Positions 21,601 through 28,356 of a stretch of DNA of 28,641 nt are shown piece by piece (position 1 is the stretch's first letter; each line of letters begins with the position of its first letter). The position numbers and the translations under genes are program-made. The notes under the pieces were generated by a model. It made no database searches and was not told the DNA's origin. It saw only the letters and a list, made by a program, of their open reading frames with translations. The stretch comes from Chloroflexi bacterium UBA4730 (GTDB taxonomy: Bacteria; Chloroflexota; Limnocylindria; P2-11E), in contig DHJC01000017.1 of NCBI GenBank assembly GCA_002404155.1, positions 2,927 to 31,567 of the forward strand. The letters are read 5' to 3'.

Positions 21601-22620
21601 CTAATGGACCGGGACGAGGCTCTTCTTGAAGAAGTCGAAGTGCTCCAGGGCAAGGCCCGTGCCTTTGGCCACGCAGTACAGCGGGTTGTCCGCGGCGTAG
21701 CAGGCGACGCCCGTCACCTGGGTGAGGAGCTTGTCCATGTTGCGGAGCAAGGCGCCGCCACCGCAGAGGACCATGCCCTTATCGATGATGTCGGACGCCA
21801 GCTCCGGCGGCGTCTGCTCGAGCACGCTCTTCACCGCCGTCACGATCTGCTGCAGCACCGGCTCCATGGCCTCGGTGATCTCGTTGCTGCCGATGGTGAT
21901 CGTGCGGGGGAGTCCGGCGATGAGGTCACGACCGCGTACCTCCATCGTGAGCTCGGGGTCCATCGGGAGCGCGGAGCCGATCTGGATCTTCACGTCCTCG
22001 GCGGTGCGCTCACCGATCATCAGGTTGTACCGCTTGCGCACGAAGTTCGCGATCGCCTCGTCGAGGCGGTTGCCGGCGGCGCGCACGCTCTTGCTCACGA
22101 CGATGCCGCCGAGCGAGATGACCGCGATCTCCGCGGTGCCGCCGCCGATCCCGATGATCATGTTGCCGCTCGGTCCCGAGATCGGGAGGTTCGCGCCGAT
22201 GGCCGCGGCGAGAGGCTCCTCGATGAGATACGCCTGGCGAGCACCGGCGCGAAGCGCGGCATCCTTCACCGCGCGACGCTCGACGCTCGTGACGCCCGAG
22301 GGGACGCAGATCATGAGCTCGGGGTGGAACACCCGGATCCGTCCACTCACCTTGTTGATGAAGTACTCGAGCATCTTCTCCGTGATCACGTAGTCGGCGA
22401 TCACCCCGTCACGCATCGGCCGGATCGCGGTGATGCTGCCCGGCGTGCGGCCGAGCATCATGCGCGCCTCCTCACCCACGGCAACGATCCGCGGGCGGTT
22501 GCCGTTGTCATCATGCGCGAGCGCGACGACCGACGGCTCCGTAAGGACGATCCCCTTCCCGCGGACGTACACGATGACGTTCGCGGTCCCGAGGTCGATG
22601 CCGATCTGGCGAGCGAACAC
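21601..22620 (-). CDS. mreB: MreB-family actin-like rod-shape protein with altered phosphate-2 motif
   Basis: A 339-residue bacterial actin. Phosphate-1 (IGIDLGTANVIVYVRGKGIV) is intact, as are RPMRDGVIADY, the YLIEEPLAAAIGA catalytic Glu region, GERTAEDVK and the adenosine motif VLCGGGALLRNMDKLL. The phosphate-2 motif, normally DIGGGT, reads GIGGGTAE with Gly157 (codon GGG) in place of the Asp that helps position Mg2+ and the attacking water in the actin fold. ATP hydrolysis may be impaired. MreB directs wall synthesis under the membrane; mreC and mreD are not adjacent. The GTG at 22620 has a strong AAAGGGA site 6 nt upstream. It heads the eleven-gene minus-strand run. Confidence 0.94.
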   Translation of the reverse strand: MFARQIGIDLGTANVIVYVRGKGIVLTEPSVVALAHDDNGNRPRIVAVGEEARMMLGRTPGSITAIRPMRDGVIADYVITEKMLEYFINKVSGRIRVFHPELMICVPSGVTSVERRAVKDAALRAGARQAYLIEEPLAAAIGANLPISGPSGNMIIGIGGGTAEIAVISLGGIVVSKSVRAAGNRLDEAIANFVRKRYNLMIGERTAEDVKIQIGSALPMDPELTMEVRGRDLIAGLPRTITIGSNEITEAMEPVLQQIVTAVKSVLEQTPPELASDIIDKGMVLCGGGALLRNMDKLLTQVTGVACYAADNPLYCVAKGTGLALEHFDFFKKSLVPVH

Positions 22621-22672
22621 GCGTTATCCCTTTCAGCTGCGGAACGGGTGCGGGAACGTCAGTCTACAAGCC

Positions 22673-22741
22673 AGCGAGGACGAGATCGGAGGCCGAAGGC
22701 CTCCGAGTGAGGACGAGCGCCGCTTGGAAGGCGAAGCCTTC
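22673..22741. repeat. Intergenic double hairpin with tandem AGYGAGGACGAG units
   Basis: Two copies of AGYGAGGACGAG (22673-22684, 22706-22717) are each followed by a perfect hairpin with a GAA loop on the plus strand: an 8-bp stem at 22687-22705 (CGGAGGCC/GGCCTCCG) and a 6-bp stem at 22727-22741 (GAAGGC/GCCTTC). The element lies between the end of the ZIP gene and the start of mreB. It could end ZIP transcription, but no T-tract follows on the minus strand. The repeated unit suggests a REP-like dispersed element. Confidence 0.6.
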
Positions 22742-22749
22742 GCGATGTC

Positions 22750-23505
22750 CTAAGCGCCGAGGGCGATGAGGATCAGGTCCGTGAGGAGGCCGGCGAGGAA
22801 GCCGACGGCGATGCCCCATCCGTTCCAGAGGGGCGAGGTGAGCTTGCGCCCCGCGGCGAAGAGCTCGCCGATCACGAAGACGAGCGCGCCCGCCGCGAGC
22901 GACAGGAACAGCACTGAGACCTGCGGCGAAGCGAACGTGTAACCGATGATCGTCCCGACGAAGTTCGGTCCGCCGCCGATGACGCCGACGAGCCCGAGGA
23001 GGGCCCAGCTCGGCCGTTTGCCGGCGAGCGGCGCCGCGATGCCGAAGGCCTCGGTCACGTTGTGCAGCCCGAAGCCGACGACGAGCGTGAGCGTGAGCGC
23101 GAGGTCACCCTTCTGGGCCGAGCTGCCGATGGCCAGGCCCTCAGAGAAGTTGTGCAGCCCGATCCCCGTGGCGATGACGACGGCAAGATGCGTCGCGGTG
23201 AAGGCGGGCCCGACGGAGACCCTGCGCATGTAGTAAACGAGGCTGAGGAGTCCGAGCGCGAAGCCGCCGATGAGCACCCCCACCAGAAGCGGCAACGAGG
23301 AGGCCTCGGCCCGGATCGCGGCCTCCACGGGCTCGATCGCGTGCTCGACGATGTCAACGAACAGGAAGAACAGGATCCCGATCGCAAGCGCGTTGAGGAA
23401 CGCCAGGTGCCGCGGGGCCACGACCCGCACGCGCGCTAGCGGCAGCCCGAGGAAGATCGTGAGACCGGCGATCGTCCCGAGGATCACGGTTTCCGAGAAT
23501 GACAT
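22750..23505 (-). CDS. ZIP-family metal transporter
   Basis: A 251-residue inner-membrane protein with about eight helices. The ZIP metal-site helices are clear: TGIGLHNFSEGLAIGSSAQ (TM4) and GFGLHNVTEAFGIAAPLAG (TM5), with a further FFLFVDIVEHAIE in TM2. ZIP proteins move Zn2+, Mn2+ or Fe2+ into the cytoplasm. It diverges from an MntR-type regulator gene across a 74-bp region that contains an inverted repeat touching its ATG at 23505, so manganese-dependent repression is likely. No histidine-rich loop is present. The metal is inferred from the neighbour. Confidence 0.92.
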   Translation of the reverse strand: MSFSETVILGTIAGLTIFLGLPLARVRVVAPRHLAFLNALAIGILFFLFVDIVEHAIEPVEAAIRAEASSLPLLVGVLIGGFALGLLSLVYYMRRVSVGPAFTATHLAVVIATGIGLHNFSEGLAIGSSAQKGDLALTLTLVVGFGLHNVTEAFGIAAPLAGKRPSWALLGLVGVIGGGPNFVGTIIGYTFASPQVSVLFLSLAAGALVFVIGELFAAGRKLTSPLWNGWGIAVGFLAGLLTDLILIALGA

Positions 23506-23518
23506 TAGGTGCGCCTAA
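23505..23518. promoter_or_regulatory. Putative MntR/DtxR-type operator in the ZIP-regulator divergent region
   Basis: TTAGGTGCGCCTAA has perfect TTAGG/CCTAA arms, the half-site found in DtxR/IdeR boxes (TTAGGTTAGSCTAACCTAA family), and 12 of 14 bases are palindromic. Its edge is the first base of the ZIP start codon. An AT-rich stretch (TAAATATAT) lies next to it, with TATATT on the minus strand as a possible -10 box for the ZIP gene. Bound regulator would cover the transcription and translation starts. Confidence 0.6.
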
Positions 23519-23579
23519 ATATATCCGACCTCCGCAGTAGGTAATTACGGATGGAGCTCGCCGCTCGTAGTGTCGAGGC

Positions 23580-24221
23580 ATGGCATCCAGCGCCGCCGAG
23601 GAGTACCTGCAGGCGATCTACACGCTCGCAGACGAGGGCGGGCATGTCGTGTCGGCACGGCTCGCGGAGTTCCTCGGGTTCTCTGCGCCCGCGGTGTCGG
23701 AGATGGTCCATCGGCTTGAGCGGGGCGGCCTGGTCTCGCTGGACGCCCATAAAGAAGTGCATCTGACCAAGGCGGGAAAGACTCAGGCCGATTCCATCGT
23801 GCGCCGGCATCGGCTCGCAGAGCGGTTCCTCGTCGAGGTGCTCGGGTTCGAGTGGTGGAAGACGCACGAGGAGGCCGAGCGTCTCGAGCACGCCATGTCG
23901 CCGGAGATGGAAGAGCGGATGGCGCGCGTGCTCGGCGATCCCCAGACGTGCCCGCACGGCAATCCGATGCCGGGTGTCGCGGCCAGGCCGACGCGGCGGC
24001 TGGAGGCCCTCGCGCGCGGCGAACGCGCGGCGGTCGAGCGGATCCCGGACCAGTTCGAACACGAGCCGGGGTTCCTCGAGTACCTCGACTCCCAGGGTGT
24101 GCGGCCCGGAGTCGTCCTCGAGGTCGTCGAGCGCGGGCCTACGCTGCTGACGGTGTCGATCGACGGCGCCGTGCGATCGCTGCGGCCCGATTGTGGTCAG
24201 AAGGTGTGGATGGCAGCGTGA
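23580..24221 (+). CDS. MntR-type metal-dependent transcriptional repressor (DtxR family) with FeoA-like C-terminus
   Basis: A 213-residue regulator. The winged helix (about 5-65) includes SARLAEFLGFSAPAVSEMVH as recognition region. The dimerisation domain holds the metal ligands H77, E81 (RRHRLAERFL), H96, E100, E103 and H104 (THEEAERLEHAMS), followed by CPHGNPMPG. E8 and E100 occupy positions that are Met10 and Cys102 in iron-type IdeR/DtxR but acidic in manganese-type MntR, which points to Mn2+. An SH3-like FeoA domain ends the protein (VRPGVVLEVVERGPTLLTVS), which MntR of Bacillus lacks, so it is closer to the longer MntR/ScaR type. It overlaps the next gene by GTGA. Confidence 0.92.
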   Translation: MASSAAEEYLQAIYTLADEGGHVVSARLAEFLGFSAPAVSEMVHRLERGGLVSLDAHKEVHLTKAGKTQADSIVRRHRLAERFLVEVLGFEWWKTHEEAERLEHAMSPEMEERMARVLGDPQTCPHGNPMPGVAARPTRRLEALARGERAAVERIPDQFEHEPGFLEYLDSQGVRPGVVLEVVERGPTLLTVSIDGAVRSLRPDCGQKVWMAA

Positions 24222-24883
24222 GCGAGATGGTCATCTTCGTGAGCCAGGGGTCGGACGGCTACTGGCTCGCCCGCGTTCCGGCATTCCCCGGCTGCAACGC
24301 GTCGGGAACGACCCGCGACCAGGCGATCGCGAATGCGCGGAAGGCCTTCCGCGCGTACCGCGAGCTCCTCGAGGCGCGCGGCGTGTCGGTCGAGCATTGG
24401 AAGGACATCGACCCAGCGACGCTCGCGGTGCAGGACGCGCCGCCGACCGGCCTCCTGGCCGGCGACGATAAGCCGCTCGACGAGCACGAGGTGCGCGACT
24501 TCCTCCACCAGTTCGAGGCGTCGCGTGCCGCGCTCATCTCGCTGGTCAAGGGCCTGAGCTCGGACCAGCTGGAGAAGAAGCCGACCGAGACGATGTGGAG
24601 CGTGCGCGAAGCCCTGGAACACATCATGGAAGCCGACATCGAATTCCTGGCGAAGCTCGAGAAGTGGCCGGATAACCCGTTCGGCACCCTGCAGGCGACG
24701 CACCGGATCGCGTTCCAGCGGTTCAGCGTGATGGAGCCTGGCGATTGGGTCGACCACACGGTGCTCGGCCGCCGGTGGACGACGCGTCGCGTGATGCGCC
24801 GGCTGCTGGAGCACGAGTACGAGCACTACGGCCACATCAAGGAGATCATGGCCGCCCTCGGCGGCGACCGACCGCCCGAGTGA
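24218..24883 (+). CDS. HicB-like domain fused to DinB-family domain
   Basis: A 221-residue two-domain protein. Residues 4-60 are a HicB-like antitoxin fold (MVIFVSQGSDGYWLARVPAF, then PGCNASGTTRDQAIANARKA). Residues about 90-215 form a DinB/YfiT-type four-helix bundle with probable metal His residues in REALEHIMEAD and LLEHEYEHYGHIKEIMAALG. No HicA toxin gene is adjacent, so it is unlikely to be a working toxin-antitoxin antidote. DinB-fold proteins include thiol transferases and many of unknown role. The GTG at 24218 overlaps the regulator stop; the ATG at 24227 is an equal alternative. It is coupled by GTGA to the next gene. Confidence 0.82.
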   Translation: MSEMVIFVSQGSDGYWLARVPAFPGCNASGTTRDQAIANARKAFRAYRELLEARGVSVEHWKDIDPATLAVQDAPPTGLLAGDDKPLDEHEVRDFLHQFEASRAALISLVKGLSSDQLEKKPTETMWSVREALEHIMEADIEFLAKLEKWPDNPFGTLQATHRIAFQRFSVMEPGDWVDHTVLGRRWTTRRVMRRLLEHEYEHYGHIKEIMAALGGDRPPE

Positions 24884-26145
24884 GGCTGCGGACGGCGCTC
24901 CTGCTCGTCATGGGCGTCGTCCTGGCCGCGTGCGGGAGCAACGCGACCGCCGCGCGCACCGCATCGCCGACCGCGACGCCGGCCACCACGGTCGCCCAGC
25001 CGACCGCGATCCCCCTGAGCATCAGCGAGAGTACCTACGGTCGGCTCGTCGCGCGGACCGCGCCCGGCGCGGGCTGCACCGTCGAGGTGCACGTCGGAGC
25101 ACCGAAGTTCGGAGACGTCCCGCCCGCGACGCTCGATCGAACCGCGGACGCCTCGGGCACGCTGACCGTGACCTACCCCGCGCCGGCGTTGCCGAAGCAG
25201 ACGGCGCGCTACGTCGTCGCCTGCGGGACGGGCCGGGCCGATGCCGACTTCCCTATCGCCGGGTATCCGATCGCGCCGCAGCACTTCACCGCCCGGATCC
25301 GGGTCGCCGCGGTGAACGAGCAGATCGACGGCGTGACCGCGCGGCCCGATCCGTCCCTCGTCGCGGCGCGCGACCGCGACGTCGACACCTTGGCACGGAC
25401 CCTCGCGGCCGAGTGGGCGACCGCGACGCGCGGCTTGAGCACCGTCGAGCTCGTCTCATCCGCGCCCGCGGACATCGTCATCACCGTCGTGACGGCGAGA
25501 ACGAACTCGTATCTGAGTCGCTGGTCGGCGGATGGATCGATGGCGATCTTCCTGTTCCCGGCCGACGATGGCGCCACCCTGTCGGCGGACAACTTCGTCG
25601 CCGTCGCCCTCCACGAGCTCGGGCACATCTGGTGCTGCTTCGGACCGGACGCCTCACCCGATGGCCACTGGGCCCAGGCCATCGCCGATCCGCTCCTGCA
25701 GGGCGTCGACCGCTTCGGCTTGATGAACCATCCGGTGAGCTGCATCGTCTTCGCCGTCGGGGTCGAGAGCTGTCCGAATCGGTTCAGCGAGCGCGATCTC
25801 CGGTCGATGGGCTTCACCCAGATCCCGGCGCCGCCTCGCAACGCCTGCATCGACTCGAAGAACGCCCTGGTTGCACAGCTGACCACCCTGAAAGGGCAGC
25901 TCGCCAGCGCGAAGGCGGCGCTCGACGCGACCGACGCGTCGCTCACGGCCATGAGCCAGCAGATCAAGGCCCTCGAGGCGCAGTACCCGAACGGGATGCC
26001 GCCCGATGTGTACACGACGTACACCGCGTTGATCGACCGCTACAACGCCACGGTCGCGACCGAGCGAGCCCAGGTCGCCTCGTACAACGCGCTGCTCGAC
26101 CAGAGCAACGGCGTCGTGGACCAGGTGAACAGGCTGCTCTGCTAG
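24880..26145 (+). CDS. Lipoprotein with zincin (HExxH) motif and coiled-coil tail
   Basis: A 421-residue exported lipoprotein: the signal peptide ends in a lipobox LAAC with Cys18, followed by a Thr/Ala/Pro-rich linker. Residues 165-315 contain HELGHIW (H245, E246, H249), a likely third ligand H263 in SPDGHWAQ and a possible Met-turn GLMNHP (M282), the order expected of metzincin-like peptidases. Four cysteines in this region may form disulfides. Residues 323-420 include a coiled coil (LTTLKGQLASAKAALDATDA). The substrate is unknown. The GTG at 24880 overlaps the stop of the DinB gene. Its TAG shares a CTAG with the convergent Nudix gene, so the two coding regions overlap by 4 bp at their ends. 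Confidence 0.8.
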   Translation: MRLRTALLLVMGVVLAACGSNATAARTASPTATPATTVAQPTAIPLSISESTYGRLVARTAPGAGCTVEVHVGAPKFGDVPPATLDRTADASGTLTVTYPAPALPKQTARYVVACGTGRADADFPIAGYPIAPQHFTARIRVAAVNEQIDGVTARPDPSLVAARDRDVDTLARTLAAEWATATRGLSTVELVSSAPADIVITVVTARTNSYLSRWSADGSMAIFLFPADDGATLSADNFVAVALHELGHIWCCFGPDASPDGHWAQAIADPLLQGVDRFGLMNHPVSCIVFAVGVESCPNRFSERDLRSMGFTQIPAPPRNACIDSKNALVAQLTTLKGQLASAKAALDATDASLTAMSQQIKALEAQYPNGMPPDVYTTYTALIDRYNATVATERAQVASYNALLDQSNGVVDQVNRLLC

Positions 26146-26615
26146 GCGCCGCCCGCCCACGCACGCGCGCGGGCCAGGTGCCGCTCGATCAGGCCGCGCT
26201 GGTCGGCGCGCACGTCGGGCAGGCCGTCCGGCGGGAACCACCCGAGCTCGGCCACCTCTGCGGTGAGCGCCTCGGTGCCGCCGACAACGCGGAACGCGAA
26301 TACGAGCTCCACCCGAGCCCACCGATAGCCGGTCACGATCTCGAGCACCGGACCGACCTCGATCACGAGCCCGGTCTCCTCGCGCATCTCACGGGCGAGG
26401 GCGTCCTCGACGCGCTCCTTGCGATGGAGAAAGCCGCCCAGGAATCGCCACTGCGGCGCGCCGAAGCGATGCCGGGCAAGGAGCACGTAGCCGCGCGAGT
26501 CCACCCCGAGCCCGGTGACGCCGACGAGGAACCGCTCGTGCGCCGCGGTCATGAACCGCCGCTGCCAGCGGACCGGGAAGGCGTTGAAGACGAGCGCGAG
26601 GACCCGCATGAGCAT
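26142..26615 (-). CDS. Nudix hydrolase
   Basis: A 157-residue enzyme with a complete Nudix box GX5EX7REUXEEXGU at residues 61-83 (G61, E67, R75, E76, E79, E80, G82). The core begins FLVGVTGLGVDSRGYVLLAR and ends in ELGWFPPDGLPDVRADQRGL, similar to house-cleaning or NUDIX proteins that act on nucleoside diphosphate derivatives. A hydrophobic and basic leader of 22 residues (MLMRVLALVFNAFPVRWQRR) is unusual and may be a membrane-contact helix or reflect a start too far upstream. It follows the beta-propeller gene by 20 bp. The substrate cannot be told from sequence. Confidence 0.9.
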   Translation of the reverse strand: MLMRVLALVFNAFPVRWQRRFMTAAHERFLVGVTGLGVDSRGYVLLARHRFGAPQWRFLGGFLHRKERVEDALAREMREETGLVIEVGPVLEIVTGYRWARVELVFAFRVVGGTEALTAEVAELGWFPPDGLPDVRADQRGLIERHLARARAWAGGA

Positions 26616-26635
26616 CGGCCGACTGTACCGCCCGG

Positions 26636-27772
26636 CTAGGGGATCCCGACCGCGGCGATGCCGTGGGCCGCGGGCACCGGTACTTTCTGCACGACCAGCT
26701 TCGTGTTCACGTCGATGATGTTCACCATCCCATCGACGTTCGTCGTGAGGAGGATGCGCTCACCAAGCGGGTCGTAGGTCGTGTGGAACGGCTGGGCCCC
26801 GATGCCCTTCGTTTCGGCGACGATCTTCCGGTTCTTGTAGTCGACCCACAACAACGACGGACCTTTGTGATCCGAGAGCACCATCAGCGACTTGTCCGGC
26901 ATGAAGTACATCCCGTCCTGGTTCTCCTTCGTCGTGTGGAACGGGTAGTGGTCCGGGCCCAACCGGATCTCTTCCTTCACCGTGAACGTGTCCGGGTCGT
27001 AGATGACCATCCGATCGGACGGCTTGTCGATGAATCCCGATGACGAGGACCAGATCTCGCTCTGATCCGGGGTGTAGTACGCGTCGTGGACGTCCTGGAC
27101 CTTGAACTTGATGATCTGGTTCTTCTCGAGATCGTACGCGCGCAAATGATCCGGCTCGCTGCTGTTCGTGACCGTGTACAGGAGGAGATTCGGGCGCTTG
27201 GAGCCGATCGTCAGCACGTGCTGCGGCGTGCCGACGACGATCGGTGACAACGGCTTCCACGTCCCGACTTCGATCCGCATGATGAAGTTGTCGCGCTCGT
27301 GCGCGACGAACAGCGTCTTCGAGTCGGGCGAGAAGGTGATCCCGTGCGGCTGCTTCCCCACCTTGATCCGCACGATCTCCTTCATCGCGATCGGGTCGAT
27401 GATCGAGGTGGAGTCGCCAAGGCGGTTGTTCACCGCGACGTACTTCCCGTCCGGCGACACAGCCATTTGGTGCGGAAGCTTGCCGACCGGGATCTTGCCG
27501 ACAAGCGCGAACTTGCCCTTCGGCGCGCCCTCGAGCACCCACACCTGCTCGGTGTTCTCGCTCGCGACGAAGACGCGAAGCGTGCTGTACGCGGGCGCAG
27601 CCGGGCCCGGTGCCGGCGTCGCAGCGGGCGCGGGCGTCACGCTTGGGACGGCGATGTCGGTCGGGCTGGCCGTCGGCGTCGGGGTTGCCGGAAGCTCGGC
27701 GGCGTCGATGGCGCACGACGACACCACGAGCGCCAACCCAGCGAGCCAGACCAACCGCCGCGCGAGAGCCAT
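26636..27772 (-). CDS. YncE-like seven-bladed beta-propeller lipoprotein
   Basis: A 378-residue exported protein. The signal peptide ends in VSSC with lipid-modified Cys20, followed by a 40-residue Thr/Pro/Ala linker. The rest is a repeated beta-propeller with blades marked by phrases such as PHQMAVSPDGKYVAVNN, PHGITFSPDSKTLFVAHERD, HDAYYTPDQSEIWSSSSG and PFHTTYDPLGERILLTTN, as in YncE and the propeller of cytochrome cd1-related proteins. No heme motif is present. Its function is unknown; binding or scaffolding outside the membrane is typical. The ATG at 27772 is preferred; a GTG at 27784 adds four residues. The promoter is probably the GATAAT at 27826-27821 inside the end of atpC. Confidence 0.88.
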   Translation of the reverse strand: MALARRLVWLAGLALVVSSCAIDAAELPATPTPTASPTDIAVPSVTPAPAATPAPGPAAPAYSTLRVFVASENTEQVWVLEGAPKGKFALVGKIPVGKLPHQMAVSPDGKYVAVNNRLGDSTSIIDPIAMKEIVRIKVGKQPHGITFSPDSKTLFVAHERDNFIMRIEVGTWKPLSPIVVGTPQHVLTIGSKRPNLLLYTVTNSSEPDHLRAYDLEKNQIIKFKVQDVHDAYYTPDQSEIWSSSSGFIDKPSDRMVIYDPDTFTVKEEIRLGPDHYPFHTTKENQDGMYFMPDKSLMVLSDHKGPSLLWVDYKNRKIVAETKGIGAQPFHTTYDPLGERILLTTNVDGMVNIIDVNTKLVVQKVPVPAAHGIAAVGIP

Positions 27773-27792
27773 CCCGTCCACCACCGCGCGCC

Positions 27793-27814
27793 CGTCGGGG
27801 AACGATCCCCGACG
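27793..27814 (-). terminator. Hairpin after atpC (9-bp perfect stem)
   Basis: CGTCGGGGA and TCCCCGACG pair perfectly around a 4-nt loop, 16 bp beyond the atpC stop codon. It is the strongest hairpin in this stretch and well placed to end the ATP synthase transcript. There is no T-run after it, so it may be a transcript-end stabiliser, a rho-assisted end, or part of the leader of the next gene rather than a classical terminator. Confidence 0.55.
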
Positions 27815-27829
27815 CTGACCATTATCGCG

Positions 27830-28243
27830 CTAGACGCCCCGCCTGCGGCGCCGCTCGGACACCCGCAACCGGACCATCGCGCGTTCCAGCGACGCCCGGG
27901 CCCGCGCCTCCTCGAGTCCCACTGGCCCCGCTTGGAGCGCTTCGCGCGCCCGGGCGCGCGCGGCCTCCGCCCGTGATTCGTCGATGTCCTCGGCGTGCTC
28001 GGCAGCCTCGGTCAGGATCACCACCCGATCCGGGCGGACGTCCATGAAGCCGCCGAACACAGCGAGCGACGTCTCGACGCCGCCCTTCTTGATCCGGAGC
28101 TCGCCCGGCCCGAGGGTCGTGAGGAGCGGGGCGTGGTGCGGCAGGATGCCGACGTATCCCTCGCTCGCGGGCGCGATGACCATGTCCACGTCATCCGTCA
28201 GGACGGCGCGCTCCGGTGTGACGATCTCGAGCTTGATAGGCAC
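27830..28243 (-). CDS. atpC: F1Fo ATP synthase epsilon subunit
   Basis: A 137-residue subunit of the F1 central stalk that couples rotation and inhibits hydrolysis. The beta-sandwich domain shows KLEIVTPERAVLTDDVDMVI, then GYVGILPHHAPLLTTLGPGE and FGGFMDVRPDRVVILTEAAE. The C-terminal two-helix domain follows (ESRAEAARARAREALQAG, then basic SERRRRR). The GTG at 28243 is chosen because AGGGAG lies about 10 nt upstream and because it gives the normal family length; an open frame continues 19 codons upstream without homology. It is downstream of atpD with a 113-bp spacer, the standard F1 order. Confidence 0.96.
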   Translation of the reverse strand: MPIKLEIVTPERAVLTDDVDMVIAPASEGYVGILPHHAPLLTTLGPGELRIKKGGVETSLAVFGGFMDVRPDRVVILTEAAEHAEDIDESRAEAARARAREALQAGPVGLEEARARASLERAMVRLRVSERRRRRGV

Positions 28244-28307
28244 TAGCTCAATCTCCCTCGCTGTGCCCGCAGAGGCCCCTGCCCCTGCGCCGGGAGACAC
28301 GCCCCGG

Positions 28308-28350
28308 GCGGGTCGAGGTCGCTCGTCGCGGCAAGGCCGCTCCTCGCTCG
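28308..28350. repeat. Hairpin-containing spacer between atpD and atpC, related to the 22.7 kb element
   Basis: On the minus strand the spacer reads AGCGAGGA, then the hairpin GCGGC/GCCGC with a 3-nt loop (28340-28328), then GACGAGCG. The same AGCGAGGA and GACGAGCG words flank the hairpins at 22673-22741, so this may be a second, shorter copy of one dispersed element. The match is short and could be chance in GC-rich DNA. Confidence 0.4.
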
Positions 28351-28356
28351 GGCCAC

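Noticed and set aside
24218..24883. HicAB toxin-antitoxin system
   Set aside because: Only a HicB-like domain fused to DinB is present; no small HicA-type gene lies on either side.
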